64,000 bases of DNA from Pelagibius sp037652055 (GTDB lineage: Bacteria; Pseudomonadota; Alphaproteobacteria; Kiloniellales; Kiloniellaceae), in NCBI RefSeq assembly GCF_037652055.1, contig NZ_JBBKAH010000009.1, forward strand, positions 124,001 to 188,000, given 5' to 3'. Positions 32,322 to 41,157 of this stretch are shown here, one piece after another. Both the position numbers and the translations under genes were made by a program. The notes beneath the pieces were generated by a model. It did not search any database. It saw only the letters and a program-made list of their open reading frames with translations, and was not told the origin of the DNA. Position 1 is the first letter of the stretch. The number at the start of each line of letters is the position of its first letter.

Positions 32322-32330
32322 GCAGTCATG

Positions 32331-32415
32331 GTTCGAGACGGCGCTGCGCTTCTCCTCACCATGAGGCTCTAGTATTGCTTCACCCTGAGGAGGCCCCGGA
32401 GGGGCCGTCTCGAAG
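32331..32415. repeat. Family A intergenic palindromic repeat, copy 3
   Basis: The ends GTTCGAGACGG (32331) and CCGTCTCGAAG (to 32415) are inverted. The inner parts CTCCTCACCATGAGG and CACCCTGAGGAGG are more diverged than in copies 1 and 2. It lies between the convergent radical SAM and doeB genes. Confidence 0.75.
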
Positions 32416-32447
32416 GGCGAGGCAAAGCGTTCTCAAAGGGCAACCGA

Positions 32448-33443
32448 CTACGCCCCCGATACTGCGATCACCGCGAGAGTGTCGCCGCTCTGCACCAGGC
32501 CGGGATAGTGCCGGCCCGCCACCACGCCGTCGCGGTAGGCGGTGTACTCAACTGGCCGCCAGCCGCTGCGCTCGGTGTCGTAGACGCGGGCGATGAGGTC
32601 GCCCTCGGTGACGCTGTCGCCCAGATCCACCATGAATTCCAGGATACCGGCATGCTCGGAGGTGACGAAGCAGCGCTCGTCCGGCATGTCGAGCTGCACG
32701 CTCGGCCGCATCTCCACGGCGCCCGGCAGGATGCCGACGTGGTGCAGCACGTTGCGCAGGCCGCGCTTGGCGACCTCGACGGTGTGCGGCGTCGTGCTGC
32801 CGCCGCCGCCCAACTCGGTGGTGACGAACAGCTTGCCGCGCGCTTCCGCCTCGGTGTCGAACATGCCGACGGCATCCAGTTCCAGCATCACCATCGAGTA
32901 GGGCGCGTTGAAGGCCTGCATGGCCGCCGCGCAGCGTGTCTCCAGCGCCGGATCCTGCGGCAGGCGGTGGCAGGCCGCGTAGGGCACGAACTCCAGGGTC
33001 TTGCCGCCGGAATGCAGGTCGACCACGACGTCGGCCTGCGGCAGCAGGGTCGCGGTGACGTAGTCGGCGATCTTCTGGGTGATGGTGCCGTCCGGCTTGC
33101 CGGGAAACAGGCGGTTCAGGTTGCCGCCGTCGATGGGCGAGGTACGCCGTCCCGCGCGCACCGCCGGATAATTCATCATCGGCAGCAGGATGACGCGGCC
33201 GGTGATCTCGGAGGGCTCCAGGGTGCGGGCCAGGTCGAGCAGGGCGATCGGCCCTTCGTACTCGTCGCCGTGGTTGCCGCCGGCGAACAGCGCCGTCGGC
33301 CCGTCGCCGTTCTTGATCACGGTGATCGGGATGAGGATGGCGCCCCAGGCGGAATCGTCGCGCGAGTAGGGCAGCTTCAGGTGGCCGTGCTGGACGCCGT
33401 CCTGGTCGAAATCGAGGGCGCAGGAGATCGGATTGACGGCCAT
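32448..33443 (-). CDS. doeB: N-alpha-acetyl-L-2,4-diaminobutyrate deacetylase
   Basis: This 331-residue succinylglutamate desuccinylase/aspartoacylase-family zinc hydrolase has metal ligands H58 and E61 (GGNHGDEYEG) and H144 (VDLHSGGKT). It follows doeA by two bases, the usual pairing in ectoine catabolism. There it deacetylates N-alpha-acetyl-diaminobutyrate, the product of ectoine hydrolysis. The C-terminal half is the beta-rich AstE-type domain. Its identity rests on family plus neighbour. Confidence 0.88.
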   Translation of the reverse strand: MAVNPISCALDFDQDGVQHGHLKLPYSRDDSAWGAILIPITVIKNGDGPTALFAGGNHGDEYEGPIALLDLARTLEPSEITGRVILLPMMNYPAVRAGRRTSPIDGGNLNRLFPGKPDGTITQKIADYVTATLLPQADVVVDLHSGGKTLEFVPYAACHRLPQDPALETRCAAAMQAFNAPYSMVMLELDAVGMFDTEAEARGKLFVTTELGGGGSTTPHTVEVAKRGLRNVLHHVGILPGAVEMRPSVQLDMPDERCFVTSEHAGILEFMVDLGDSVTEGDLIARVYDTERSGWRPVEYTAYRDGVVAGRHYPGLVQSGDTLAVIAVSGA

Positions 33444-33445
33444 TG

Positions 33446-34624
33446 CTAGTCCTTGACGAAGAGTTTGCGCGGCACCTCGGCAAGGCAGCGGGCGCCGTTT
33501 TCAGTGATGACGATGCTCTCGGTGGTCTCGAAACCCCAGTCGTCGAGCCACAGGCCGGTCATGAAGTGGAAGGTCATGCCCGGCCGCAGTTCGGTGGTAT
33601 CACCGCCGCGCAGGCTCATGGTGCGTTCGCCCCAGTCCGGCGGATAGCTGAGCCCGATGGAGTAGCCGGTGCGGTTGTCCTTGGCGATACCGTAGCGGGC
33701 CAGGACGGCGAAGAACGCCTTGGCGATATCCTCGCAGGCCCGGCCGGGGCGCGCCTCGGCAAGGCCCGCCTCCATGCCCTCCAGCACCGCCTTCTCGGCC
33801 TCGACGAACTGCTGTGACGGCTTGCCCAGGAAGACGGTACGCGACAGCGGACAGTGGTAGCGCCGGTAGCAGCCGGCGATTTCGAAGAAGGTGCCCTCAC
33901 CGGACTTCATCGGGCGGTCGTCCCAGGTCAGGTGAGGGGCGGCTGCATCGGAGCCCGAGGGGAGCAGCGGCACGATGGCGGCGTAGTCGCCGCCGGCGTC
34001 CTCGGTGCCCAGGGCGCCGGCATGCAGAATCTCCGCCACCAGGGCGTTCTTGCGCATGCCCGGTTCGATGGTTTCGAAGATGCGGTCGTGCATGCGCTCG
34101 ACGATGCGCGCGGCCTTCTCCATGTAGGCCAGTTCCTGCGGCGACTTCACCGCGCGCTGCCAGTTCACCAGGGCAGTGGCGTCGTGGAAGCTGGCGTTGG
34201 GCAGTTCCTGCTGCAGCACCGCGAAAGCCTTGGCGCTGAAATAGTAGTTGTCCATTTCGACGCCGATGCGCCGCTTGTCCCAGCCGCGCCGGCGGATGAT
34301 TTCGGCCAGCACCTGCATGGGGTGGCGCTCGGTGGACTGCACGTAGTGGTCGGGGTAGCTCTCGATGCGCTCGGGCGGGATCCAGGCGGTGCGCTTGGCC
34401 CCGTTGGCGTCCTGCTGGCGGCCAAACCAGACCGGTGCGTCGTCGCTCGGCAGGACCACGGCCTGGTGGACGTAGAACGACCAGCCGTCATAGCCGGTCA
34501 GCCACGCCATGTTGGAAGGGTCGCTGACGATCAGGGCGTCCAGGCCGGCCTTCTCCATGGCCTGGCGGGTCTTGTCGGCGCGGGCCGCGAACTCCTCACG
34601 GCTGAAATGCAAAGTCGGTGTCAT
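33446..34624 (-). CDS. doeA: Ectoine hydrolase
   Basis: This 392-residue pita-bread (M24, creatinase-like) enzyme opens the ectoine ring to N-acetyl-diaminobutyrate. It matches Halomonas DoeA in long blocks such as SDPSNMAWLTGYDGWSFYVH, ATALVNWQRAVKSP, AIVPLLPSG, APHLTWDD and SYPPDWGERTMSLR. ATG 34624 follows AGGAGC; the frame above it is not supported. It is the first gene of a leftward doeA-doeB unit. No doeC, doeD or ectoine transporter is in this window, so the rest of the pathway must lie elsewhere. Confidence 0.92.
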   Translation of the reverse strand: MTPTLHFSREEFAARADKTRQAMEKAGLDALIVSDPSNMAWLTGYDGWSFYVHQAVVLPSDDAPVWFGRQQDANGAKRTAWIPPERIESYPDHYVQSTERHPMQVLAEIIRRRGWDKRRIGVEMDNYYFSAKAFAVLQQELPNASFHDATALVNWQRAVKSPQELAYMEKAARIVERMHDRIFETIEPGMRKNALVAEILHAGALGTEDAGGDYAAIVPLLPSGSDAAAPHLTWDDRPMKSGEGTFFEIAGCYRRYHCPLSRTVFLGKPSQQFVEAEKAVLEGMEAGLAEARPGRACEDIAKAFFAVLARYGIAKDNRTGYSIGLSYPPDWGERTMSLRGGDTTELRPGMTFHFMTGLWLDDWGFETTESIVITENGARCLAEVPRKLFVKD

Positions 34625-34913
34625 GCCTGCTCCTGCAAAGGCGCCGCCGTGCTGCTGCCGACGCGGCCGCCGAAAGGCCAACTGTAGGGGAACCTGTAGC
34701 CGGCTTTAAAGCCTCTTACCACAATCTGTAGGGTCGATTTCGGGCGGTATGCGCCGGCAAGAGGGCGGAAAGCGCCGTTCTTTGGTCCTCTTGCCAAGCC
34801 TGGGGCGCGGCTGTGATACTTTGCCGAAGCGGGACTAAACAAGCCGACGAGCAGGTCTTTAGTGAAGCTGTGGGAGTCTGTCTTGGCCAAACGCCCCCGA
34901 AGGGCCCACCCGC
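34625..34913. promoter_or_regulatory. Divergent promoter region doeA / PAS protein with palindromes
   Basis: The region contains the 12-bp palindrome GGCTTTAAAGCC (34702-34713), flanked by three CTGTAG motifs. It also has a 9-bp inverted repeat, GGCAAGAGG (34756-34764) with CCTCTTGCC (34787-34795). Both are plausible operator or transcript-hairpin sites. Which regulator uses them cannot be told. Confidence 0.4.
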
Positions 34914-35423
34914 ATGGCTGAGGTGCCCGGCGAGGAAATGCGGCGCACTGACGCGCGGGCCTGGCTTGAGGCGGAGGCGCCGATTTCGCCTCTCGGCCGC
35001 GAGTTTCTAGCTTATTGGCACGACAAGTGTCCGCTGCCGGAGGCGGGCGGCGGCTTTCCCGCGCGTGCCGACATCGCGCCGGAGGACATCCTCAGGCTGC
35101 TGCCCTACATTTTCATGCTGGACGTGGTGGAAGAGGGGGGGACGCAGGACTTCCGATTCCGCCTGGTCGGGACCGCGATCGTGGAGATCGAGGGCGAGCA
35201 TACCGGACGCCGGCTCAGCGAGATGTTCCCCGACCGTGAGGCCTACCGGGTGCTGTGGCAGCAATACCATGACGCGGCGGCCGGCAAAGTCTGGGTGCGC
35301 CACGAGACCCTGCACTGGCAGGGCCGCGACCACCTGCACTACGAGGTGATCCTGGCGCCGCTCCAGGACGAGGCGGGCGACGTCACCATGCTGATCGGCA
35401 TCGCCCACGCGCCGGCGGGTTAA
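34914..35423 (+). CDS. PAS_5 family PAS-domain protein
   Basis: This 169-residue soluble protein has the alphaproteobacterial PAS_5 pattern: a DILRLLPYIFMLDVV strand, FRFRLVGTAIVEIEGEHTGRRLSEMFP, and the C-terminal HYEVILAPLQDEAGDVTMLIGIA. It carries no output domain. Such stand-alone PAS proteins presumably sense a small ligand and act through protein contacts; the partner is unknown. The start may be ATG 34914 or ATG 34938. It is divergent from doeA, but a role in ectoine control is only a guess. Confidence 0.8.
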   Translation: MAEVPGEEMRRTDARAWLEAEAPISPLGREFLAYWHDKCPLPEAGGGFPARADIAPEDILRLLPYIFMLDVVEEGGTQDFRFRLVGTAIVEIEGEHTGRRLSEMFPDREAYRVLWQQYHDAAAGKVWVRHETLHWQGRDHLHYEVILAPLQDEAGDVTMLIGIAHAPAG

Positions 35424-35470
35424 GGAGCCTCACCGCTTCCGGCCCCCGCTTGCAGACGGGTGCTGCGGCT

Positions 35471-36259
35471 TCAGGCCTTGGCGACCTTGGTTGCCTCCAT
35501 CAGGGCGTACCAAGCCCACCAGCGGCAAGCGGGCAGGGTGAAGAGCGCTTTGTCGATGCTGCGCGTCACGGCGAGTAACGGACCCTTCGCCCGGCTGTTT
35601 CGGAAGGGAACGGCCGCCAGGGTCGTCAGCCCGTAGAAGCGGCAGTCGCTCGCGCCGAAGGCCGCATCGAAGCGGTCAAAATCCGATTTCAGCAGAGGGT
35701 GCTCGTCGGGGGTGCGGGCCCCGGGGGTCAGGCGCCGGTACAGTCCGATGGCGGGGTTGTGTCCCAGCGGTTCGACAAACACGGCGCGCCCGCCCGGCCG
35801 CAGGACGCGATTGATTTCCCCAAAGGCGCGCTCGACGTCGAGGTGGTGCAGGATACCGCTGCCGAAGACCAGATCGAAGGTGTCGTCCGGGAAGGTCATC
35901 GCCTCCGCGTTCATGGCTTCGAGACGGACATTGCTGAGGCCGTTGTCCGCCGCCCGAAGGCGGCCGCGCCCGATCGCGACATCGGAGATATCGATTCCAC
36001 AGGCAGTGCGGGCACGCGGCGCAAGACGCAGGGCGTTGTCGCCATAGCCACACCCGTATTCCAGGATGTCGGCATCGGCAGCGAGTTCGTGCACCCGCGC
36101 CCCGTAGGCGCGGAAACAGTCACCGATGGCGTCATAGTACTTCAGCTGGGCATCGCGGTCGTCATGCTCGAAACGGGAGTTATGAAAATCCCGCTCGCGC
36201 GCCACCCGCGACAGGTCACTCTCAGATTGCGAAAATGTCTGATCCATCCTGCGCCCCAT
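35471..36259 (-). CDS. SAM-dependent class I methyltransferase
   Basis: This 262-residue enzyme of the Methyltransf_11 type has motif I ILEYGCGYGDNALRLAP, the SAM acidic residue in CGIDISDVAIGRGR, motif EAMTFPDDTFDLVFGSGILHHL and the helix VLRPGGRAVFVEPLGHNPAIGLYRRLTPG. This last segment resembles small lipid or quinone methyltransferases. The C-terminus is amphipathic and Trp-rich (CRWWAWYALMEA), possibly membrane-associated. The start is uncertain between GTG 36268, ATG 36259 and ATG 36247; GGGAGG upstream fits the first two. Confidence 0.8.
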   Translation of the reverse strand: MGRRMDQTFSQSESDLSRVARERDFHNSRFEHDDRDAQLKYYDAIGDCFRAYGARVHELAADADILEYGCGYGDNALRLAPRARTACGIDISDVAIGRGRLRAADNGLSNVRLEAMNAEAMTFPDDTFDLVFGSGILHHLDVERAFGEINRVLRPGGRAVFVEPLGHNPAIGLYRRLTPGARTPDEHPLLKSDFDRFDAAFGASDCRFYGLTTLAAVPFRNSRAKGPLLAVTRSIDKALFTLPACRWWAWYALMEATKVAKA

Positions 36260-36496
36260 CGGTTGCACCGCCTCCCAACAGGCGCACCGAACCGGGGGTT
36301 GAGGTCAAGTGTCATTAAGGCGACTTAAAGAGAGGGGCCGGCCGGTTCGGAATGTTGTTTGTGCGCAAGTAACGGACCGGCGATCCTGTCCCCATCTGGG
36401 GGTCGACGTATCGCGCGCCGTGCGGCATAACCTGCAGTGTGGGAATTGCCGCGGCCGGGCCAGCCGCGGGCTGAATACCGGAAGGGGCTTTCAGGG

Positions 36497-37771
36497 GTGT
36501 TTTTGTCTCGCCGCGCCGCGCGTTGCGCCGGCTGTCTCATTGCGATTGTCTTTCTTTCTGTTTCCTCGTTAGCGCGAGCCGACTCGCCGGATGACGGCAA
36601 GAAGGCAGGGATGGCGGCGGACGCCCTGCGCCTGCTGAACCAGGCCGACGGGCTGAAGGCCGCTGCACCGGCCGACCCAGCCGCTGGCTTCCTGTCGCCG
36701 ACGCCCGCCGCGACCATCGCCGACGAAGACTACGCGCGCGTGCTGCGCTCCGGCATCCCCCTCCAGGGCATCCAGGTGCGCGACGACCCCGTAGCCCCCG
36801 CCGCACTGGACCCCTACTTCGAGGGCAGCTTCAAGCGCACGCACCATGTCTACATCGGCGAAGACCTGGTGACCTACGACAAGGGCGTCTACGCGATGCC
36901 GGGCCAGGCGGCCTACGTCGGCACCTTCACCTATTTCGGCCAGCCGACGCAGACCGACGTCGCCTTCGTCTTCCCCAAGGGCAGCTTCGTCGTGGTCGGC
37001 AAGAAGCTGACGCCGGACGGCAAGGCGGAGACCGGCATCTATATCGCCGAGGACGCCGTGGCCGGCTTTGCCCTGCGCTTCGTCAAGGCGACGCCGGAGT
37101 ACCTGGCGGACTTCGAGCGGCACCACGCCCGCGCCGCCGACGCCTACCGTCGCCAGCAAGCCGAGGCGGCCGCAAACGGTGGCTTCAGCTTCGGCCAGGC
37201 CCTGGCCCTCGGCCTGGGCGCGGCGGTTATCGGCGGCGCCGACCTGCCGGGCCTCGACAAGATGCAACTCGGCCAGGCTTTCGTCAGTGATGTGATGGGC
37301 GGCGGCGACGGCACCGCCCTGATGAGCAGCTTCATGGGCGCGATGCAGGGGGCGACCGGCGGCGAGTCGCTGTTCTCCGGCGGCATGGACTTCCAGGCGC
37401 CGGGCCTCAACGGCATGCTCGCGAACCTGATGCAGGGCAACGGCGCCGGCGCTGGCGGCACTGTCGGCGCTGCCGGCAATAGTGGGAGTGGAGGTGGGGG
37501 TGCCGCTGTCCCGGCACCCACGCCCGCTCCCGCATCCCCTGGGGTGTCCGCTTCCGCCGGCGGCGCCGGACCGGCCAGGAGCGAGAGCTACAGCTTTTCC
37601 TGTCCCAGCGGAGCCAGCTATTCCATCCCGATCAGCTACCGCCAGGCCGCTTGCGGTGAGGCGATGAAGAATTTCGCCAGGGTTTATTCCTGCAACCTGA
37701 TCGGCGACTTCGCCGCGGCGGGCCAGCGCTGCCAGCAGGCCTGCGGCAACGCCCAATGTGCCGAGAAGTAA
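36497..37771 (+). CDS. Exported protein of unknown function with Gly/Ala-rich linker and Cys-rich tail
   Basis: I do not recognise the family. GTG 36497 after GAAGGGG gives 424 residues with a signal peptide of about 27 residues ending SLARA. A compact domain follows (about 85-215, YFEGSFKRTHHVYIGEDLVTYDKG..., KLTPDGKAETGIYIAED). Next come a hydrophobic Gly-rich stretch (GQALALGLGAAVIGGADL), a Met/Gly-rich region, a Gly/Ala/Pro linker, and a C-terminal module of about 60 residues with six Cys (FSCPSG, AACGEAM, YSCNLIG, RCQQACGNAQC). Disulfides suggest a periplasmic or surface site. The next gene, 36 bases on, encodes a lipoprotein. Confidence 0.7.
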   Translation: MFLSRRAARCAGCLIAIVFLSVSSLARADSPDDGKKAGMAADALRLLNQADGLKAAAPADPAAGFLSPTPAATIADEDYARVLRSGIPLQGIQVRDDPVAPAALDPYFEGSFKRTHHVYIGEDLVTYDKGVYAMPGQAAYVGTFTYFGQPTQTDVAFVFPKGSFVVVGKKLTPDGKAETGIYIAEDAVAGFALRFVKATPEYLADFERHHARAADAYRRQQAEAAANGGFSFGQALALGLGAAVIGGADLPGLDKMQLGQAFVSDVMGGGDGTALMSSFMGAMQGATGGESLFSGGMDFQAPGLNGMLANLMQGNGAGAGGTVGAAGNSGSGGGGAAVPAPTPAPASPGVSASAGGAGPARSESYSFSCPSGASYSIPISYRQAACGEAMKNFARVYSCNLIGDFAAAGQRCQQACGNAQCAEK

Positions 37772-37807
37772 TCCCAAGACATCGATGCTTTCCTACGGAG
37801 TGAAAAC

Positions 37808-38782
37808 ATGAATACCCGATGCCGCGCCTTGCTCGCGGGCAGCGCCCTGCTTTGCGCCGTCTTCGTTCTGGGCGCCTGTCAGTCGATGGGTGAGGGCATG
37901 GCCGAAAGCGCTGCGCGGGCGCGCGCCGAACGCTATGCCGCCCAGGGCAACCCGCAGTTCTCGGACCCGCAGCTGCAGGCCGTGGTGAAGGACTTCGAGG
38001 CCCGCTACGCGGTCATCGGTGTCGATGCCGACCGGCTGGGCCTGGACCAGGGTCGGCCCTGTCCGGTCAGCAAGGCGACCGCGTTCACGGTGATGAAGGG
38101 CATGAGTTACGAGGCCTATCAGAAGATACAGCTGGATATTGCCGCAAAGGTCCCCGGCTACACAGGCATCTCCGATCCGGACGCGGTTCGGGTGGTGTCG
38201 CTGTCCGGCTTCTGCGGGGAGAACGGGCCGCAAGGCCCGGCGGTCATCGTCGGCACCACCCGCGACATCTCGCGCTACCGCGGCGAGGGTTACAGCACCG
38301 TGACGGTCTCCGACACGGTCAGTCGGATCGAAGCGACCTGGGCCGAGGGGCAGCGGCGCGGTGAGCAGACGATCATCAGCATCATCCGTTCCGCCCAGTT
38401 CAAGGAGACCGGCGATGGGCAGCTGGCCGAGAACATCCAGGACTGGGACTACCTCAACGAGATCCGCGACGCGCCCTCCGCGAACTACACGTACCTCGTG
38501 CCCAAGGCGGATGGAACGCCGCGCTACACGGTGAGCTTCGGGCGCAACCCCACGATCGGCACCTATACGACGACGGTCGCCGAGCATCTCGACACCCGGC
38601 TTACTTACACGCGAACCTGGCAAGGAACTGAGTTGCTGCAGGAAAACCGGATGAAGGACGGCCAGCTGCATGGCTGGATGATCATCCATCCGACGGTCTA
38701 CGACGGCACCCAGATCCCCGGACGCCGCGACTGCTACCAGAACGGCGAGCTGGTGAAGGCGCTGGAGTGCCCGTCCAGCTGA
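37808..38782 (+). CDS. Lipoprotein of unknown function
   Basis: This 324-residue protein has a lipobox VLGAC near residue 24. The mature part has an R/A-rich helix (MAESAARARAERYAA), then a PCPVSKATAFTVMKGMSYEAYQKIQ segment and beta-rich repeats with GTTRDISRYRGEGYSTVTVSD and the tail DGTQIPGRRDCYQNGELVKALEC, where Cys residues may pair. It is 36 bases after the Cys-rich exported protein and 127 bases before the ClsC-like gene. The three may form an envelope unit. I cannot name a function. Confidence 0.7.
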   Translation: MNTRCRALLAGSALLCAVFVLGACQSMGEGMAESAARARAERYAAQGNPQFSDPQLQAVVKDFEARYAVIGVDADRLGLDQGRPCPVSKATAFTVMKGMSYEAYQKIQLDIAAKVPGYTGISDPDAVRVVSLSGFCGENGPQGPAVIVGTTRDISRYRGEGYSTVTVSDTVSRIEATWAEGQRRGEQTIISIIRSAQFKETGDGQLAENIQDWDYLNEIRDAPSANYTYLVPKADGTPRYTVSFGRNPTIGTYTTTVAEHLDTRLTYTRTWQGTELLQENRMKDGQLHGWMIIHPTVYDGTQIPGRRDCYQNGELVKALECPSS

Positions 38783-38909
38783 CCTGCGCCTCTGCCGCCA
38801 TCCCTGAAGTTTGGCGGTTTGCGGAACGCGGACGCACTTGCAGGGTTGATTCTCGCCGGCCGTCGCCGAACACTTGCGGCTGGAAATCAATCGCGGGGGC
38901 GATTTCGTC

Positions 38910-40451
38910 ATGTTGCGGCTGCTTTCGGCCTGTGGGCTGGTGCTTTTTCTGGCCGCCTGCGCCACCCTGCCGGCAGAACTGCCGCAGGGACCGGAGGAAT
39001 TCGCGCTGGCACCGCAGCCGGACGGACTGCTCGCATCGGTTGAAAAGTCCTTCGCGATGCCCGTCGGCCCCGACGTCTCCGGTTTCCGCCTGCTCGCATC
39101 CAACGAAGAAGGCCTGCGCTGGCGCCTGGCGCTGATCGATTCCGCGCGCCACAGCCTCGACCTGCAATACTACGTCTGGTGGGGCGACGAGGCCGGCGCG
39201 CTTTTGATCAAGCGCGTCATCATGGCGGCGGACCGCGGTGTGCGGGTGCGCATCATCGTTGACGACCTAAGCACCATGCTGGCCGATGCGACAAACCCGA
39301 AGCTGCGCGACGGTGCCGCCGCGGTCATCGACGCCCATCCGAACATCGAGATCCGGTTGTTCAATCCCTGGCGCGCGCGCAGTCTTGTGGGGCGGGTTTT
39401 CGAGTCCGTGCTTCACATCGAACGCGTCAACCAGCGCATGCACAACAAGCTGATGATCGCCGACAACCGCGCCGCGGTGATCGGCGGGCGCAACATCGGC
39501 AATGAGTACTTCGGGCTGTCGCCCGAGTTCAATTTCCACGATTTGGATACCCTCGGGATCGGCCCGGTGGCTCGCCAGGCCTCGGGCGTGTTCGACCGCT
39601 TCTGGAACAGCGAACTGGTCGCCCCGGCCGGGGCCCTCGGCCTGGAGGCGACACCTGAGGACCTGGAGGCGGGCGTTGCGCTGGTCACGCGGCGGCTCGA
39701 CGCCTCACCCGTACTGTCGCACTTCGCGATCGAAGCGCGTGACTGGCAGGTCGAGCTCGCCGAGCTGCCGGACGCGCTGCGCACGGGCACCAGCCGCGTT
39801 TACACCGACAGCCCGGAGGAGGACGGCGTCGACCACCTGATGCCGCACGCGATCCGCGAGCTGCTGGAGAGCGCTGAGCACGAGGTCCTCATCACCAACG
39901 CCTACATCATTCCGGGCGAACCGACGATCGAATGGCTGAAGTCGCAGACGGCGCGCGGCGTGCGCTATCGCATCCTCACGAACTCCCTGGCCTCGCACGA
40001 TGTGCCTGCCGTGAACGCGCATTACAAGCTGTGGCGCCGCGACCTGCTGCAGGCCGGTGTCGAGCTCTACGAGATGCGGCCCGATGCCGCCATCCAGCCG
40101 CTGCTGGTCGACACGCCGCCGGTGACCGCCGAGTTTATGGGGCTGCACACCAAGGCCGTGGTGGTGGACGGCAAACGCGCCTTCATCGGCTCGATGAACT
40201 TCGATCCGCGCTCGTGGCGGATCAACAGCGAGATGGGCGTCATCGTCGAGAGCACCGGCCTCGCCGCCGACCTGCAGAGCGCCATCGCGCGCGACATGCA
40301 GCCGGAGAACGCCTGGCAGGTGAGCCTGGCGCCCGACGGCCAAATGCTGTGGACCATCGACGACGAGGTTTGGCGCTGGCAGCCGGCCCGCAGCTTCTGG
40401 CAGCGTGTCGAAGACTTCATCTTCATGGCGATGCCGAAGGAGCTGTATTGA
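38910..40451 (+). CDS. ClsC-like phospholipase D family lipoprotein (cardiolipin synthase-like)
   Basis: This 513-residue protein has two HKD motifs: H178/K180/D185 (HNKLMIADN, followed by GGRNIGNEYF) and H413/K415/D420 (HTKAVVVDG, followed by GSMNFDPRSW). Its layout resembles E. coli ClsC, which joins phosphatidylglycerol and phosphatidylethanolamine. A lipobox LFLAAC places Cys17 as the lipid-anchored residue, so it may act on the periplasmic side. ATG 38910 is chosen for the signal sequence. ClsC normally works with a partner (YmdB), which is not seen here. Confidence 0.88.
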   Translation: MLRLLSACGLVLFLAACATLPAELPQGPEEFALAPQPDGLLASVEKSFAMPVGPDVSGFRLLASNEEGLRWRLALIDSARHSLDLQYYVWWGDEAGALLIKRVIMAADRGVRVRIIVDDLSTMLADATNPKLRDGAAAVIDAHPNIEIRLFNPWRARSLVGRVFESVLHIERVNQRMHNKLMIADNRAAVIGGRNIGNEYFGLSPEFNFHDLDTLGIGPVARQASGVFDRFWNSELVAPAGALGLEATPEDLEAGVALVTRRLDASPVLSHFAIEARDWQVELAELPDALRTGTSRVYTDSPEEDGVDHLMPHAIRELLESAEHEVLITNAYIIPGEPTIEWLKSQTARGVRYRILTNSLASHDVPAVNAHYKLWRRDLLQAGVELYEMRPDAAIQPLLVDTPPVTAEFMGLHTKAVVVDGKRAFIGSMNFDPRSWRINSEMGVIVESTGLAADLQSAIARDMQPENAWQVSLAPDGQMLWTIDDEVWRWQPARSFWQRVEDFIFMAMPKELY

Positions 40452-40488
40452 GGGGCGCTGCCTCTATGGAGCGTTCCTATCGAAACGC

Positions 40489-40830
40489 CTAATAGGCGGG
40501 GACGCCGTCCACCCGGCAGTCGCCGCGGGTATAGGTCTGATTGACGTAGGCGGCACGGTTCATATCAATCACCAGCCACCCGCTGCAGCCGTTGAGGCGG
40601 ATCCAGGCCCTTGCGCCGCGAATGGGCGGCCCGGCCTTGTCGGTCATGTTCCGTTTGATCTTGTAGTCGATCGACCGCACCTCGGAATCGCTGATCCGCA
40701 GTTCCGCGAGGCGTTCCGCCGTCGCCTCCGCGAACTTCTCCGTTTGGGCTGCCGAGGTGGCAGGAAGCGCGGCGATGGCCAGGGCAAGGACGGCGGGCCC
40801 GATGCAGTGCTGCAGAAGAGCATATCTCAT
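40489..40830 (-). CDS. Small secreted protein of unknown function
   Basis: This 113-residue protein has a signal peptide ending TSAAQ near residue 28. The mature part holds ELRISDSEVRSIDYKIKRN, then AWIRLNGCSGWLVIDMN and RGDCRVDGV with two Cys that may pair. ATG 40830 has GAGAGGG upstream. The stop codon lies in an 11-bp palindrome, GCCTATTAGGC. It is convergent with the ClsC-like gene. I do not recognise a family. Confidence 0.65.
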   Translation of the reverse strand: MRYALLQHCIGPAVLALAIAALPATSAAQTEKFAEATAERLAELRISDSEVRSIDYKIKRNMTDKAGPPIRGARAWIRLNGCSGWLVIDMNRAAYVNQTYTRGDCRVDGVPAY

Positions 40831-40985
40831 AGCGAAACCCTCTCGGTGACCTCTACAGGCAAGACTTAGTGTTCCCTGCAACGTTCCCAAGGTCTTCCGA
40901 GGGTTTTCGTTCACTCCAGTCTGTCGGCAAGGTGAAAAAGCCGGCTGGCTGATCTTGCAATGGGAAATGCCTGGGCTTTCTGATG

Positions 40986-41001
40986 TGGCGGAGGGGGTGG
41001 G
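40986..41001 (-). repeat. Second copy of the tRNA-Ser 3' end
   Basis: TGGCGGAGGGGGTGGG at 40986-41001 is identical to 41167-41182, the CCA end and T-stem side of the tRNA. The seven or so bases before it (TTTCTGATG against TTTTGATT) are also similar. It looks like an att-type direct repeat or a truncated tRNA copy. Confidence 0.85.
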
Positions 41002-41137
41002 TTAGACGGCGGTCTGCTGACCGCCGCCCGCCTCGCCAACTCGGCGGGCGCTTCGCTGCGCTCCGCGTCGCCGGCGTCCTGCTGACGCCGACACGAACCT
41101 GGGTCCGTTCACCGCACCCGCTCACCCAAATCAAAAA

Positions 41138-41157
41138 GCCCCGGACCATGCCGGGGC
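41138..41157. terminator. Bidirectional terminator next to tRNA-Ser
   Basis: Stem GCCCCGG (41138-41144) and CCGGGGC (41151-41157) encloses ACCATG, with five A's on the left and TTTT on the right. Read leftward it has the U-tract for terminating the tRNA-Ser transcript 10 bases after its CCA end. Confidence 0.85.
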
